The notes under the pieces are model-generated. The model did not search any database and was not told where the DNA came from. It saw nothing but the letters and a program-made list of their open reading frames with translations. Below are positions 7,155 through 15,910 of a DNA stretch of 34,777 nucleotides, piece after piece. The DNA lies in the NCBI RefSeq assembly GCF_016863635.1, contig NZ_BOPG01000110.1, positions 1 to 34,777 on the forward strand. The letters are read 5' to 3'. A program made the translations under genes and the position numbers. This DNA is from Virgisporangium aurantiacum (GTDB lineage Bacteria > Actinomycetota > Actinomycetes > Mycobacteriales > Micromonosporaceae). The first letter of the stretch is position 1, and every line of letters starts with the position of its first letter.

Positions 7155-10100
7155 TCATCGCTGGCTCGGCACCCGCTGCTCCCGGGGGCGGCCGGGCGGC
7201 GATGGGAAGAATCCGGTCTGCTGGAAGAACCGTACGTATCGGTCGAGGAGCTCATGGTCGACCGGCGGCACCGGCAGGTCGAGATCGGCCAGCGCCCGGG
7301 TTGCGTGCTCGCGGTCGAACCGGGGGAAGTGGGAGTTGAAGTACATCTCCTTGACCGCCAGGCCGCTGCGTGGACTCCGATCGACCCACAGCGGCACGAA
7401 CGGCGTGAACGGATGCTGCGGATGGTCGACGGCGAAGCCGACCGCGCCGTGCACCCAGTCGGCGAACGGGATCTGGCGCACCGGGTACCCGTGGTTGCGG
7501 AGTACGTCGACCATGTCGGCGAGCATCGCCGGGCGCGGGTTGGTCAGGTGATAGGTGTGCGTCTCATCGGTCCGGGTCAGCGCGATGTGGGCGACCTGCG
7601 CGGCCACGACGTCGACCGGCACCAGGTCGAGGGGCAGATCGATATCGGGCGCGACCTGCATGTCGACGATCAGCCGGAACAGCGCGCAGGTGGCATTCTC
7701 CAGGTTCCACGCGCCGTGGCGGGTGTCGCCGCCGATCTCGTACGGTCGGGAGATCCCCACCGCCAGGCCGGCCGCCGCCGCGCGACCCAGCAGCGCCTCG
7801 GCGACCCACTTCGCCTCCGTGTAACCCATGTGCAGGAATTCGACGAACTCGAGCGAGGTGTCCTCGGTGACCGTGTCGACACCGGCGGCGCCGTAGCCCG
7901 CGAGCACGGCGAGCGTCGACACGGCATGCATCGGGGTTCCGCGTCGGCCGGCCATCCTGATCAGCTCCCGGACACCGCCGACGGTCACCGCCGCCAGCGG
8001 CGCGTACGGATACGTGAAGTTCACGTAGGCGCCGGAGTGCAGAACCAGATCGACCGTCGCGGCGTAGCGGTCGAATTCCCCGGTCGGCAGTCCCAGCCGC
8101 GGCTTGCCGAGATCGCCGACCGCCACGACGACCCGGTCCGGCAGATCTCCGAGCTGGTAGCGCGCCTGCGCGGCGCGCAGCCGCAGCATCGCCTGGTGCT
8201 CGTCGACCGCGCGGACCAGGCAGTGGACGCGGGCGTCCGTCGTGCTGACCAGGGCGCGAAGAAGGTGGCTGCCGAGGAATCCGGTCGCGCCGGTGAGGAA
8301 GATGTCGGCGTCGGTCCAGTTCCGCGAGGTCGGCCGCGGTGGCGCGGTGGTCGCGACGACCGGAACGCCGAGCCGGCTCTCTTCCTCGAAGTCGATCGCC
8401 GTTCCGGCTGCGCCGCCCTGCAGTGTGCCGGTGCGGGCCTGCTCAACCGCCGCCGCGCACGCTTCCAACGACGAGTCCGCGAGCAGTCGCGAGGTGAGGA
8501 ACCGTCCCTGCGCGACGCCGATTCCGAACACGTTCTGGAGCCGGGCGAAGACCTGCGCCGCGACCAGCGAGTTGCCGCCCAGTTCGAAGAAGTCGTCGCC
8601 CAGGGTGATGTCGTCGGCGTCGAGGAACTCCGCCCACAGCCGCGCCAGGCCGACCTGAACAGGCGTCTGCGGACGCCGTTCCGCGGCGTGGGTCGTGGCC
8701 TGGGCGCCGGCCGACCCCGCGGCCAGGGCAATCCGGTCGACCTTTCCCGTGTCGGTCAGGGGGAACCGCTGCACCGGCGTGAGCCGGGCGGGAAGCATGT
8801 AGTGCGGAAGCCGATCGGCGAGCCAGGCACGGACACTGCGGGTCGAGGCGGAGCCGTTGCTCGATGCCGGCTCCGGGGTGTAGAACGCGACGATGGTTCG
8901 GGGCCGTTCGCCGGCACTTTCGGTGACGACCGCCGCTTCACCCACGCCCGGGCATCGTGCGAGTTCCGCCTCGATCTCATCGAGCTCGACCCGGAAGTCC
9001 CTGAACTTGATCATCCGGTCGCGGCGGCCGAGGAAGTCGATGTTGCCGTCGGGCAGCCAGGCCGCCATGTCTCCGGTGCGGAACAGGCGCGCGTCCGGCC
9101 GCCGACCGGCAGGATCGGCATGGAACCGCTCGGCCGTCAGGACCGGGTCGTTGACGTAGCCGAGGGCGACACCGTCGCCGCCGACCCACAGCTCTCCTTC
9201 CACGCCGACCGGAGCCGGTGAACCGTCGGCCGCGACGATGGCACAGGTCGAATTGGCCACCGGTGCGCCGATCGGGATCCGGTGCATGTCCTCCGGAACC
9301 TCGACGATGCGGTAGGTCGTCGAGAACGTCGTGTTCTCCGTCGGCCCGTACCCGTTCAGCAGATTCTCGGGCGGCCCGGCGGCCAGGACCTGCCGCACCA
9401 GGTGCGGGTTGAGCACGTCACCGCCGGAAATCAGGTAGCGCAGCCCGCGGAACATCGCCGGGCGGGACCGGGCGCAGTGGTGGAAGACGCCCGCCGACAG
9501 CCACGAGATGCTGATGCGGTGCCGGTGCAGAAGTGCGTCCAGACGCCGTGGGTCCAGCAGGGTCTCCGGATCGACGACCACCACCCGGGCCCCGTTGAGT
9601 AATGCTCCCCAGAGCTCGAACACCGACGCGTCGAACGCGAGATGGCCGGTGTGCGTCACGCGATCCGCCGGCCCGATACTGATGAAATTCGTGTTGATGA
9701 CGAGCCGTGCGATTGCCCGGTGAGGCGTCGCGACGGCCTTTGGCACACCGGTCGAACCCGAAGTGAACATCACGTATGCGGTATCGCCGCCACCGCGTCC
9801 GACCGGATGCCAATCGGCCGCTGGACCGTCGCGGAACTTGGCGACCGCAATGGCGGGAATCCAATCCAGAATTCCTTCCGAGCCGGATACCGCAACGACC
9901 CGCCGAATAGCGAGCAGTTCGCTGAGCGAGCGCAGCCGGCCAATCGGGTCACCGCGATCCAGCGGAACGTAGGCGGCGCCGGCCTTGACGATTGCCAGCA
10001 TTCCTACGATCGCTTCCAAGCCCCGTTCGCCGACCAGCCCCACCGGCTCGCCGGCCTCGACTCCGGACTCCACCAGTTGGGCCGCCAACCGTCCCGACCA

Positions 10101-10304
10101 CTGGTCGAGGTGCTCGTAGCTGACGCGCCAGGTGCCGTCGACAACGGCAACGGCGTCGGGTTTCTCGATGACCCGCTCGGCGAATATCGCGGCTACCGAG
10201 CAGTCATCAGGGTAGGCCGGGGGAATACCCGGCGAGCTATTCCGGTCGGTTGTTGCGCTAATTTCTCGCATATTGGTGCACCACCGATCCAACACGTCAC
10301 TCAC
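7155..10304 (-). CDS. One-module NRPS: adenylation, carrier, thioester reductase
   Basis: A 1049-residue enzyme with no condensation domain. Adenylation domain about 35-530: A3 'TSGSTGVPKA' (181-190), A4 'FDASVFE' (224-230), A5 'NGYGPTENTTF' (317-327), A7 'RTGD' (409-412), A10 'TDTGKVDR' (517-524, Lys521). Carrier domain about 545-620, with the pantetheine Ser at 579 in 'LGGNSL'. Reductase about 665-1030: NAD(P)H motif 'FLTGATGFLGSH' (669-680) and the YxxxK pair Tyr828/Lys832 in 'GYTEAKW'. Aligned to GrsA, the specificity residues are D225 A226 F229 W268 I292 G294 G318 T326 F327 K521, i.e. DAFWIGGTFK, a classic valine code. The expected product is valine released as an aldehyde by NAD(P)H. 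Start GTG 10304 has a poor ribosome site; ATG 10271 is an alternative. Confidence 0.93.
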   Translation of the reverse strand: MSDVLDRWCTNMREISATTDRNSSPGIPPAYPDDCSVAAIFAERVIEKPDAVAVVDGTWRVSYEHLDQWSGRLAAQLVESGVEAGEPVGLVGERGLEAIVGMLAIVKAGAAYVPLDRGDPIGRLRSLSELLAIRRVVAVSGSEGILDWIPAIAVAKFRDGPAADWHPVGRGGGDTAYVMFTSGSTGVPKAVATPHRAIARLVINTNFISIGPADRVTHTGHLAFDASVFELWGALLNGARVVVVDPETLLDPRRLDALLHRHRISISWLSAGVFHHCARSRPAMFRGLRYLISGGDVLNPHLVRQVLAAGPPENLLNGYGPTENTTFSTTYRIVEVPEDMHRIPIGAPVANSTCAIVAADGSPAPVGVEGELWVGGDGVALGYVNDPVLTAERFHADPAGRRPDARLFRTGDMAAWLPDGNIDFLGRRDRMIKFRDFRVELDEIEAELARCPGVGEAAVVTESAGERPRTIVAFYTPEPASSNGSASTRSVRAWLADRLPHYMLPARLTPVQRFPLTDTGKVDRIALAAGSAGAQATTHAAERRPQTPVQVGLARLWAEFLDADDITLGDDFFELGGNSLVAAQVFARLQNVFGIGVAQGRFLTSRLLADSSLEACAAAVEQARTGTLQGGAAGTAIDFEEESRLGVPVVATTAPPRPTSRNWTDADIFLTGATGFLGSHLLRALVSTTDARVHCLVRAVDEHQAMLRLRAAQARYQLGDLPDRVVVAVGDLGKPRLGLPTGEFDRYAATVDLVLHSGAYVNFTYPYAPLAAVTVGGVRELIRMAGRRGTPMHAVSTLAVLAGYGAAGVDTVTEDTSLEFVEFLHMGYTEAKWVAEALLGRAAAAGLAVGISRPYEIGGDTRHGAWNLENATCALFRLIVDMQVAPDIDLPLDLVPVDVVAAQVAHIALTRTDETHTYHLTNPRPAMLADMVDVLRNHGYPVRQIPFADWVHGAVGFAVDHPQHPFTPFVPLWVDRSPRSGLAVKEMYFNSHFPRFDREHATRALADLDLPVPPVDHELLDRYVRFFQQTGFFPSPPGRPREQRVPSQR

Positions 10305-10693
10305 CTGGGGGACGCGCGATCGAACAGCCGATCCAGGCTGCCTTCGCAGTGGTGAGCCGATTCCCCCATGGTCACACGAAAACGACGATTACGAAAGTCG
10401 ACGTCAATTCATGTTCGCGCATTGGTGTAGCCCGCAATCGCGCCGAGGGTATCCACGGGAATTCGTCGCTCGGCGTCAATCGAACACGGATAATAGCTCG
10501 GGCACGGTTCCGGTCGCCACCATGTCCGGCGACGACCTGTCGCGTCCTCTGTCTGTCCAACGGCGGCTGGACCTGTGACCGACCCTGCCGGCCGTCCGCC
10601 GACTCGGCACATGTTGACGAAAGCGGCACGGTCTGCGGTTCTGCGCCGATAGACACGAGCGGTCCGCCGTCCGCTCACCGTCAGGAGCGAATC
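10305..10693. other. Intergenic region between divergent genes, 389 bp
   Basis: This gap separates the synthetase (-) from the lipoprotein gene (+) and should hold both promoters. It is clearly less GC-rich than its surroundings around 10380-10500. A GATAAT hexamer at 10489-10494 (+) resembles a -10 box, but no matching -35 is present at 16-18 nt. On the minus strand a TTGACG is present near 10400, without a good -10 at the right distance. Open frames across it have no coding character. AGGAG at 10683-10687 is the ribosome site of the next gene. Confidence 0.5.
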
Positions 10694-11227
10694 ATGCGCC
10701 GCGCACTCGTCGCGCTCGTTGCCACCCCGTTTGTCGCCGCCGCGCTCGCCTGCGGCGCCGGCTCAACCGGCAGCAGCACCAGCAGTGGTGACACCGCCGA
10801 GCCGGCCAAGGCCAACACCCCGGCCGTCGTCACCGCCGGCCAGCCGATGACGCTCACCGAAAACATCCTCGGTTCGAAGACCGTCGTCGTAGTGACGTTG
10901 ACGAACGTCAAGTACGGGGTGAAGTCCGGCAACCAGTACATCAAGCCGGCCAAGGGTCAGTTCATCACCGCCGACGTGACCGCCGAGGTCCGCGAAGGCA
11001 AGTACTCGATCAACTCGGCCATGTTCAAACTCGTCGCCGCCGACGGCACCGCCTACGACACCACCACCATGCTCGACCGGCAGGACATCTCCGGCTCCGA
11101 CCTCACCGTCGGCCAGAAGACCAACGGAACCATCGTCTTCGACGCTGGCACCGGCGCCCAGACCGGCGGCAAGATCGCGCTCAAGTCCTGGCTCGCCGAA
11201 GGCGACGCCGGCTACTGGACCCTGTGA
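10694..11227 (+). CDS. Secreted lipoprotein with DUF4352-like domain
   Basis: A 177-residue exported protein. It has a short signal peptide 'MRRALVALVATPFVAAALAC', and the Cys at about residue 20 is a probable lipidation site, though the lipobox is imperfect (ALAC, not L-x-x-C). A Ser/Thr/Gly linker follows, then one immunoglobulin-like beta domain with 'VVVVTLTNVKYG', 'KPAKGQFITADVTAEV' and 'AADGTAYDTTTM', the strand pattern of DUF4352 (MPB63-like fold). This fold usually serves extracellular binding. The ATG at 10694 follows AGGAG by 6 nt. It stands alone, with a strong hairpin about 80 nt downstream. No enzymatic residues are visible. Confidence 0.82.
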   Translation: MRRALVALVATPFVAAALACGAGSTGSSTSSGDTAEPAKANTPAVVTAGQPMTLTENILGSKTVVVVTLTNVKYGVKSGNQYIKPAKGQFITADVTAEVREGKYSINSAMFKLVAADGTAYDTTTMLDRQDISGSDLTVGQKTNGTIVFDAGTGAQTGGKIALKSWLAEGDAGYWTL

Positions 11228-11308
11228 TCGTCATCCTGTAATCGTCGCCTGCGGACCGCGGCCGTCGCGTACTGACGGCGTGAGCGGCCCGGCTGGCGGG
11301 TGACGGCC

Positions 11309-11339
11309 GCGGCGCCCTGGCTCGGCTCCAGGGCGCCGC
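11309..11339 (+). terminator. Strong hairpin between two secreted-protein genes
   Basis: A perfect 12-bp stem, GCGGCGCCCTGG (11309-11320) with CCAGGGCGCCGC (11328-11339), and a 7-nt loop. It lies 82 nt after one stop and 27 nt before the next start. There is no T-tract. It may be a terminator or a structured leader of the next gene. Confidence 0.55.
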
Positions 11340-11365
11340 ACGCCGACCGCCGGAACGGAGAACAC

Positions 11366-11761
11366 ATGACATCAAGGCGGCCCGTCCTGTTCGCCGCCGC
11401 TTGCCTGTGCGTCGCTGTCGGCGCCACACTCGGCGCGCTCCGCCACGCCGGCATCATCTACGCCGACTCGATCCACACCGACCCGGTACCACCGGCCACG
11501 ACACGCGTGGTGCCCGCCTGCACCGACGCCTTCCGCCCTGGCCAGCCAATCGCGATCGGCATCGACTTCACCTGCACCGACCCCACCGGCCACCGCCAAT
11601 ACCTCGACGCCTTCCGGTGCACGGACGGCCGTCACCTCATCACGGTCGAGCCGCGCACCGGCGCGCCGCAAGGCTGGGGCCACGACGGCGGCCCGTTCCA
11701 TCTCGGCAACAGCGCCATCGATCCCGTGTACCGACGCACCTACCAGGACTGCATCGGCTGA
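11366..11761 (+). CDS. Small secreted protein with four cysteines
   Basis: A 131-residue protein I do not recognise. It has a signal peptide or single membrane anchor ('PVLFAAACLCVAVGATLGAL', about 6-25) and a mature part of about 100 residues with four Cys, in 'PACTDAF', 'DFTCTDP', 'AFRCTDG' and 'QDCIG'. The spacing suits two disulfides outside the cell. The ATG at 11366 is preceded by ACGGAG with 5 nt between. It follows the lipoprotein gene on the same strand, but a strong hairpin lies between them, so it may be separately expressed. Confidence 0.7.
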   Translation: MTSRRPVLFAAACLCVAVGATLGALRHAGIIYADSIHTDPVPPATTRVVPACTDAFRPGQPIAIGIDFTCTDPTGHRQYLDAFRCTDGRHLITVEPRTGAPQGWGHDGGPFHLGNSAIDPVYRRTYQDCIG

Positions 11762-11806
11762 CCCGCACTCCGCCGGCAATCAGGGCGGGGACCGCGTGCT
11801 GCACAT

Positions 11807-12415
11807 CTACTTCGGCGTCGGGGCCGTCGCGCGGTAGGCCGTGACCTGCAACCGGGTGATCCGGTCGGGTCCGGGTAGCAACTCCGGATCCTCACCGGGC
11901 AGCAGTTTGGTGGACATGACGGCCTCGCCCACGGCCTCCAACGCGGCCATCGACGTGGCCAGGTGCAGCACCGCCATGCGGCGTTCGGTCGGATGCCAGA
12001 GCACCAGGATCCGGACCAGCCCGGAAACCGTGCGCAGTACCGGGGCGACCCGCTGGGTACCGGCGAAGCGGGCGGCCTCGACGCGGGCCGGGCCCAGCGG
12101 TCCGTCGAACTCGCCGAGAAACGCCACGGCCGGCTCCTCGCCCGCCGCGGATCCGGGTTCGTCGGCGTCGACCTCGTAGATGGCGTCCCGGGTCAGCTCG
12201 AACGGGCGGGTACCGCGGATCGCGGCCGAGCGTTCCGAAGCCAGTTCGGCGTCCTCGCGCGTGAGCCAGAGGCTCAGCAGGGTTCCGCTGCCGTCGTCGC
12301 CGGCGAGGAGAGCCAGGCCGGCGGATCCCGGGTGCCCGCTCACCATGTCGGCGATCATCGGGACGAGTTCCGCGTCGGTCGGCCGGGTCGCGACGGTCTG
12401 CAGTCGTGCGAACAT
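11807..12415 (-). CDS. ABM-like (dimeric alpha/beta barrel) protein, two halves
   Basis: A 202-residue protein whose two halves each resemble an antibiotic-biosynthesis-monooxygenase (ABM) type ferredoxin-like unit. The first half runs 'MFARLQTVATRP' to 'SLWLTREDAELASERSAA'; the second has 'GLVRILVLWHPTERRMAVLH' and ends 'RITRLQVTAYRATAP'. Such barrels include heme-degrading and quinone-oxidising enzymes but also many of unknown role, and no catalytic set is evident here. The start ATG is preceded by GGAGGT with good spacing. It lies 78 nt downstream of the LuxR gene on the same strand. A smaller ABM-like gene sits in the divergent unit at 16607, so both arms of this locus carry one. Confidence 0.72.
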   Translation of the reverse strand: MFARLQTVATRPTDAELVPMIADMVSGHPGSAGLALLAGDDGSGTLLSLWLTREDAELASERSAAIRGTRPFELTRDAIYEVDADEPGSAAGEEPAVAFLGEFDGPLGPARVEAARFAGTQRVAPVLRTVSGLVRILVLWHPTERRMAVLHLATSMAALEAVGEAVMSTKLLPGEDPELLPGPDRITRLQVTAYRATAPTPK

Positions 12416-12493
12416 CTCTGCACCTCCGGTTGTTGGTCGGTGCAGCGATCCTCGGCGGCGTGCCGGCCCGGGACATCCGTGGAGGTACGCAGC

Positions 12494-15352
12494 TCAGGTA
12501 CGTAGGCCGGCCCGCAGGGTCCAGGCGGCCACCTGGGTGCGGTTGGCCAGCCCGAGCTTGGTCAGGATGTTGCGCACGTGGGTCTCGACCGTCCGCTCGG
12601 ACACCGTGAGGCGTTCGGCGATGACCCGGTTGGCGAGGCCGTCCGCGACGAGCAGCGTGATCTCGCGCTCGCGGGCGGTCAGGACGTCGACGTCAGCTCC
12701 GCCCAGCTCGCGCAGCAGCGCGGTCGCGGTGGTCAGCGCCGGCGTCATGCCGAGCCGGCGCGCCGCCCGGGCGGCCCGCTCGGCGAGCTCGGTGGCGCGC
12801 TCGCGGTCACCGCGCCCGTTTCGGGACCGGCGGGCGTGGGAGTGGGCGAGCTGGGCGAGGGCGAGCTCGGCCGGCGCCCCGACTCGCTGCTCCTGCTCCT
12901 CCGCGGCCGTCAGATGGGCGATCGCCGCCTCGTGATCACTCCTGGCGGACGCGAGGACGCCGAGCACGCGTGCGAACGCACCCCGGTACCCGTAGCTCGA
13001 GGCCAGATACAGTCCCGCGTAGGGCAGCAGCCGACGGTAGCTGGCCGACACGGTGTCCGCGTCGCCGAAGGCCACCGCCAGTTCGCCGGCGATCCCGACG
13101 ATGGCCGGCCAGCGGACGTCCTCGGGCAGGTCGGGCAGCGCCGGAACGAGCCGTGCGAACAGCAGGCGGGCGGCGTCGGTATGGCCGCTGGCGAACAGGT
13201 ACTCGCCGGCGATGGCGAGCACGATCGGGCGGGGCTCGGATTCGGCGGCGGCTGCGACGTCGAAGCCGACATCGCCGAAATCGCCGGTCTTGCGCCGGAT
13301 GTCGAGCATGTACGCGATGTATTGACCCTGCATCGACGGGTCGCCGCACCGCTCGGCGAGGGCCTTTCCGTCCTCGACGAGACGCTGCGCCTCGGCGAAC
13401 CGGCCGGCGAGCATCGCGCGGGCGGCGCGTACGCGAAGCAGATGCCACCGGGCCACCGGCCAGCCCAGCCGCTCGGCGAGTGCGGCCAGTCCGGCGATCT
13501 CACGGTCGGCCTCGGCCACCGCGCCCACGCCGAGAGCCCCGTCGATGCGCCACAGGTGCGCCCACAGCGGCGCCTCCGGCCGCTCGGGCACCGGACCGAG
13601 CTGGCGCAACCGCACGCCCATGTCCATCCGTTCGGCCACCGACGACGGTCCACCGGCAAGCGTCTCGTGGGCGTGCAGCGCGTCCACGAGTGCGGTACTG
13701 CCCCCGTCGCGGTCGGCAAGTGCCATGGCCCGCCGGCTGAGCGTGAGCGCGGACTCGGCAAGCTCGGGCGAGGTCACCGCGAGCTGCGCGAGCGCCATCG
13801 CGTGCTGCGCGAGCACCCGGGCGTGCGTCCCGGCGTTCCCCGCGTCGTCATCCGCAGTGCCGTCGCCGAGCGCCGCGCGGGCCCGGGAGCACAGGTCGGC
13901 GATGACGCGGTTCGGTTCCTCGCCGCCGACTCCGCGTACCACCAGCGCCGCCCTGACCAGCAGGCCGACCCGATCCGGGCCGGTGGCCAGGTCCGCGCCG
14001 GCGACACAGTGCCGCAACGCCTCGGCCACCCGCAGGTCCAGGTATTCCGCCTCGGCCAGCCCGAGGAGCAGGTCGGCGACCTCTGCCGGGTCCAGGCCGG
14101 CGCCGGTGGCCAGCTCGATGGCCCGGCGGTACCAGTGCGCCGCGTCGGCGTGGTCGAGCGAGCGCAGCGCCGCGTCCACCGCCGCCCGGCAGGCGTCGAC
14201 GGCGGTGCGGCAGGTGGACGCGTCCGTGGCCGCCCGGACCCGGTGCCGGGCCACATCCGCGACGTGGCCGGGGACCGGCGAGCCGGCAAGCGCGTCGGCG
14301 ACGAGCCGGTGCCAGCGGATCCGGTCGGCCCGTGGCAGGTCGTCGTACACGGCCTGGCGGACCAGAGCATGGGTGAACCGCATCCGGTTCGGCGCATCGG
14401 CGTTGTCAGCGACAATTCCTCCCGCGACAGCCTCGGCGAGCCGGCCGCCGACCTCGTCCGGCTCGTGCCCGGTCGCCGCGGCGAGCAGCGTGACGTCGAA
14501 CTCCTCGCCGATCACGCTGCAGGCGCCGAGCAGTGCGCGGCATTCGGCGCCGACACCGGCCAACCGGGCCCCGACGAGCGGGCGCAACGAGTCCGGCAGT
14601 CCGTCGCCCGACCCACCGATCGTGCGCACGATCTCCCGGACGAACAGCGGATTCCCGCCGCTGCGCCGGTGCACCCGGCCGGGCAGGTCCGGATCCACCC
14701 GGCCGGTGACGGTGGCCCGCAGGTAGTCGCCGACCTCGGCCGGTGTCAACGGCGGCAACCGTAATGTGCGTGCGGCCGGCAACCCGAGGACGGTGCCGAG
14801 GCGAGCCGCGTCCCGCGTCGCCGCCGCGACGACCAGCCGCGCTCCGGAAAGGTCGGCTCCGACGCGGCGCAGCAACTGAATCGTGGCTTCATCGGCCCAT
14901 TGCAGGTCATCGAGGGTGACGAGCAGGCCGGTCGCCGGCACGGCGGCCAGCAACGCGCTCGCGGCCCGCTCGATGGCGACGAATCTGGCCTGCGCCGGCG
15001 GCCCGGAACCGATCTCGAGAAGATCCGGCGACAGGCCCAGGCCACCACCCGCCACGAAGACCCGCGACCACGGCCAGAACGCCGGCGCGCCCTCGTCGGC
15101 CACGGCCCGTCCGGCCAGCACCGGCATGCCGGCCGCCGCGGCCGTTTCGGCCAGCCACGACAGCGTCGTCGACTTGCCGATACCCGCCTCGCCGGACAGC
15201 ACGACCAAGGCACCCTCGCCCGTTGCCGCACCGGCCACGACGCGGGCGAGCTCGCCGAACTCGTGGCGGCGACCGACCAGGTGCGGGCCCATCCCAGCAT
15301 TGTGCCGGGCAGCGAGCCGCAAGTCCGTCGCTCGGAGCACCACGGTGGTCAT
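12494..15352 (-). CDS. Large LuxR-family ATPase regulator (LAL/MalT type)
   Basis: A 952-residue regulator. The N-terminal ATPase has Walker A 'GEAGIGKST' (54-62) and Walker B 'LLVTLDDLQWADE'. A long helical middle region of repeat-like segments follows. The C-terminus is a LuxR DNA-binding domain with 'LTAREREITLLVADGLANRV' and 'RTVETHVRNILTKLGLANRT'. LAL regulators bind ATP and an inducer and activate transcription, often in secondary metabolism. The chosen start, ATG 15352, overlaps the stop of the MarR gene (ATGA, 15349-15352); an internal ATG at 15292 begins the conserved part 'MGPHLVGRRHEFGEL' and cannot be excluded. It is co-transcribed with MarR. Its targets are unknown. Confidence 0.92.
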   Translation of the reverse strand: MTTVVLRATDLRLAARHNAGMGPHLVGRRHEFGELARVVAGAATGEGALVVLSGEAGIGKSTTLSWLAETAAAAGMPVLAGRAVADEGAPAFWPWSRVFVAGGGLGLSPDLLEIGSGPPAQARFVAIERAASALLAAVPATGLLVTLDDLQWADEATIQLLRRVGADLSGARLVVAAATRDAARLGTVLGLPAARTLRLPPLTPAEVGDYLRATVTGRVDPDLPGRVHRRSGGNPLFVREIVRTIGGSGDGLPDSLRPLVGARLAGVGAECRALLGACSVIGEEFDVTLLAAATGHEPDEVGGRLAEAVAGGIVADNADAPNRMRFTHALVRQAVYDDLPRADRIRWHRLVADALAGSPVPGHVADVARHRVRAATDASTCRTAVDACRAAVDAALRSLDHADAAHWYRRAIELATGAGLDPAEVADLLLGLAEAEYLDLRVAEALRHCVAGADLATGPDRVGLLVRAALVVRGVGGEEPNRVIADLCSRARAALGDGTADDDAGNAGTHARVLAQHAMALAQLAVTSPELAESALTLSRRAMALADRDGGSTALVDALHAHETLAGGPSSVAERMDMGVRLRQLGPVPERPEAPLWAHLWRIDGALGVGAVAEADREIAGLAALAERLGWPVARWHLLRVRAARAMLAGRFAEAQRLVEDGKALAERCGDPSMQGQYIAYMLDIRRKTGDFGDVGFDVAAAAESEPRPIVLAIAGEYLFASGHTDAARLLFARLVPALPDLPEDVRWPAIVGIAGELAVAFGDADTVSASYRRLLPYAGLYLASSYGYRGAFARVLGVLASARSDHEAAIAHLTAAEEQEQRVGAPAELALAQLAHSHARRSRNGRGDRERATELAERAARAARRLGMTPALTTATALLRELGGADVDVLTAREREITLLVADGLANRVIAERLTVSERTVETHVRNILTKLGLANRTQVAAWTLRAGLRT

Positions 15353-15849
15353 CGGTACGGGTCGGTGATTTCGCGGAGCTGGGTGAGGATCTGGTGCAGG
15401 CGTGCGGTGTTCCGGCGGCCGAGATGGCGGGTCCATTCCTCTTGGACGACGACTTCGGTGCGGCGGGCGACTTCCTGCGCGGCGAGTCCCCGGTCGGCGA
15501 AGGTGACCAGCCGTGCCCGTGCGTCGCTGGGGTCCGGGACGCGGCGTACGTATCCGGCGCGTTCGAGTTGGTCGACCATGAAGGTGACGGTCTGCTTGGT
15601 GACGCGCGCCTGCTCGGCGAGGTCGGTGACCCGGGTGCCTTTGGAGCCGACCCGGGCCAGCACGCGTGCCTGGGCAACGGTGATGTCCTCGAATCCGGCC
15701 GCGGCGAGGTCGGTGAGAACCCGGTCCTCCATGGCGCGTTGGACGATGAAGCACAGCAGTCCGATGTTGAGCGCGCCGTCGGCCGGGATGTTGTCGGCCG
15801 GGGCGTCCGCATCCGTTGCGGAGACTCGTCGCTTCGGTCGACCCGGCAT
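15349..15849 (-). CDS. MarR-family transcriptional regulator
   Basis: A 166-residue winged-helix regulator with the MarR core: 'ITVAQARVLARVGSKGTRVT' (helices 2-3), the recognition segment 'TKQTVTFMVDQLERAGYVRR' and the wing 'PDPSDARARLVTFADRG'. I chose ATG 15849 because AAGGAG lies 7-8 nt before it on the coding strand; a TTG 18 nt further upstream is less likely. The stop overlaps the LuxR gene by 4 nt. MarR proteins usually repress their own and a divergent gene and release DNA on binding a small phenolic or lipophilic ligand. Two similar inverted repeats in the divergent promoter fit this. Confidence 0.92.
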   Translation of the reverse strand: MPGRPKRRVSATDADAPADNIPADGALNIGLLCFIVQRAMEDRVLTDLAAAGFEDITVAQARVLARVGSKGTRVTDLAEQARVTKQTVTFMVDQLERAGYVRRVPDPSDARARLVTFADRGLAAQEVARRTEVVVQEEWTRHLGRRNTARLHQILTQLREITDPYR

Positions 15850-15860
15850 GGGTGAACTCC

Positions 15861-15910
15861 TTGACAATAGTTCGAGATTCGAATCAAGATAGTACCAGTT
15901 TCGAACCGAA
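15861..15910. promoter_or_regulatory. Divergent promoter with two MarR-like operators
   Basis: Two short inverted repeats, each with a 3-nt spacer: TTCGA-GAT-TCGAA at 15871-15883 and TTCG-AAC-CGAA at 15900-15910, with centres 28 bp apart. A consensus -35 TTGACA (15861-15866, +) is followed by the first repeat and a weak CAAGAT at 15885-15890. On the minus strand, TACTAT (complement of 15889-15894) is a -10 for the MarR gene. Both promoters are therefore covered by the repeats. Confidence 0.6.

Noticed and set aside
7155..10304. Reading the synthetase as an alpha-aminoadipate (Lys2-type) reductase
   Set aside because: The domain order is the same, but the pocket code matches valine, not aminoadipate, and the ATP-grasp neighbour points to secondary metabolism.
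10349..10693. Extension of the lipoprotein gene upstream to 10349
   Set aside because: The added 115 residues lack coding character and would bury the signal peptide; AGGAG before ATG 10694 decides the start.
12578..14764. A 728-codon open frame on the plus strand
   Set aside because: It is the shadow of the LuxR ATPase gene; the composition is Gly/Arg/Asp-rich with no motifs, while the minus-strand frame has Walker A and the LuxR domain.
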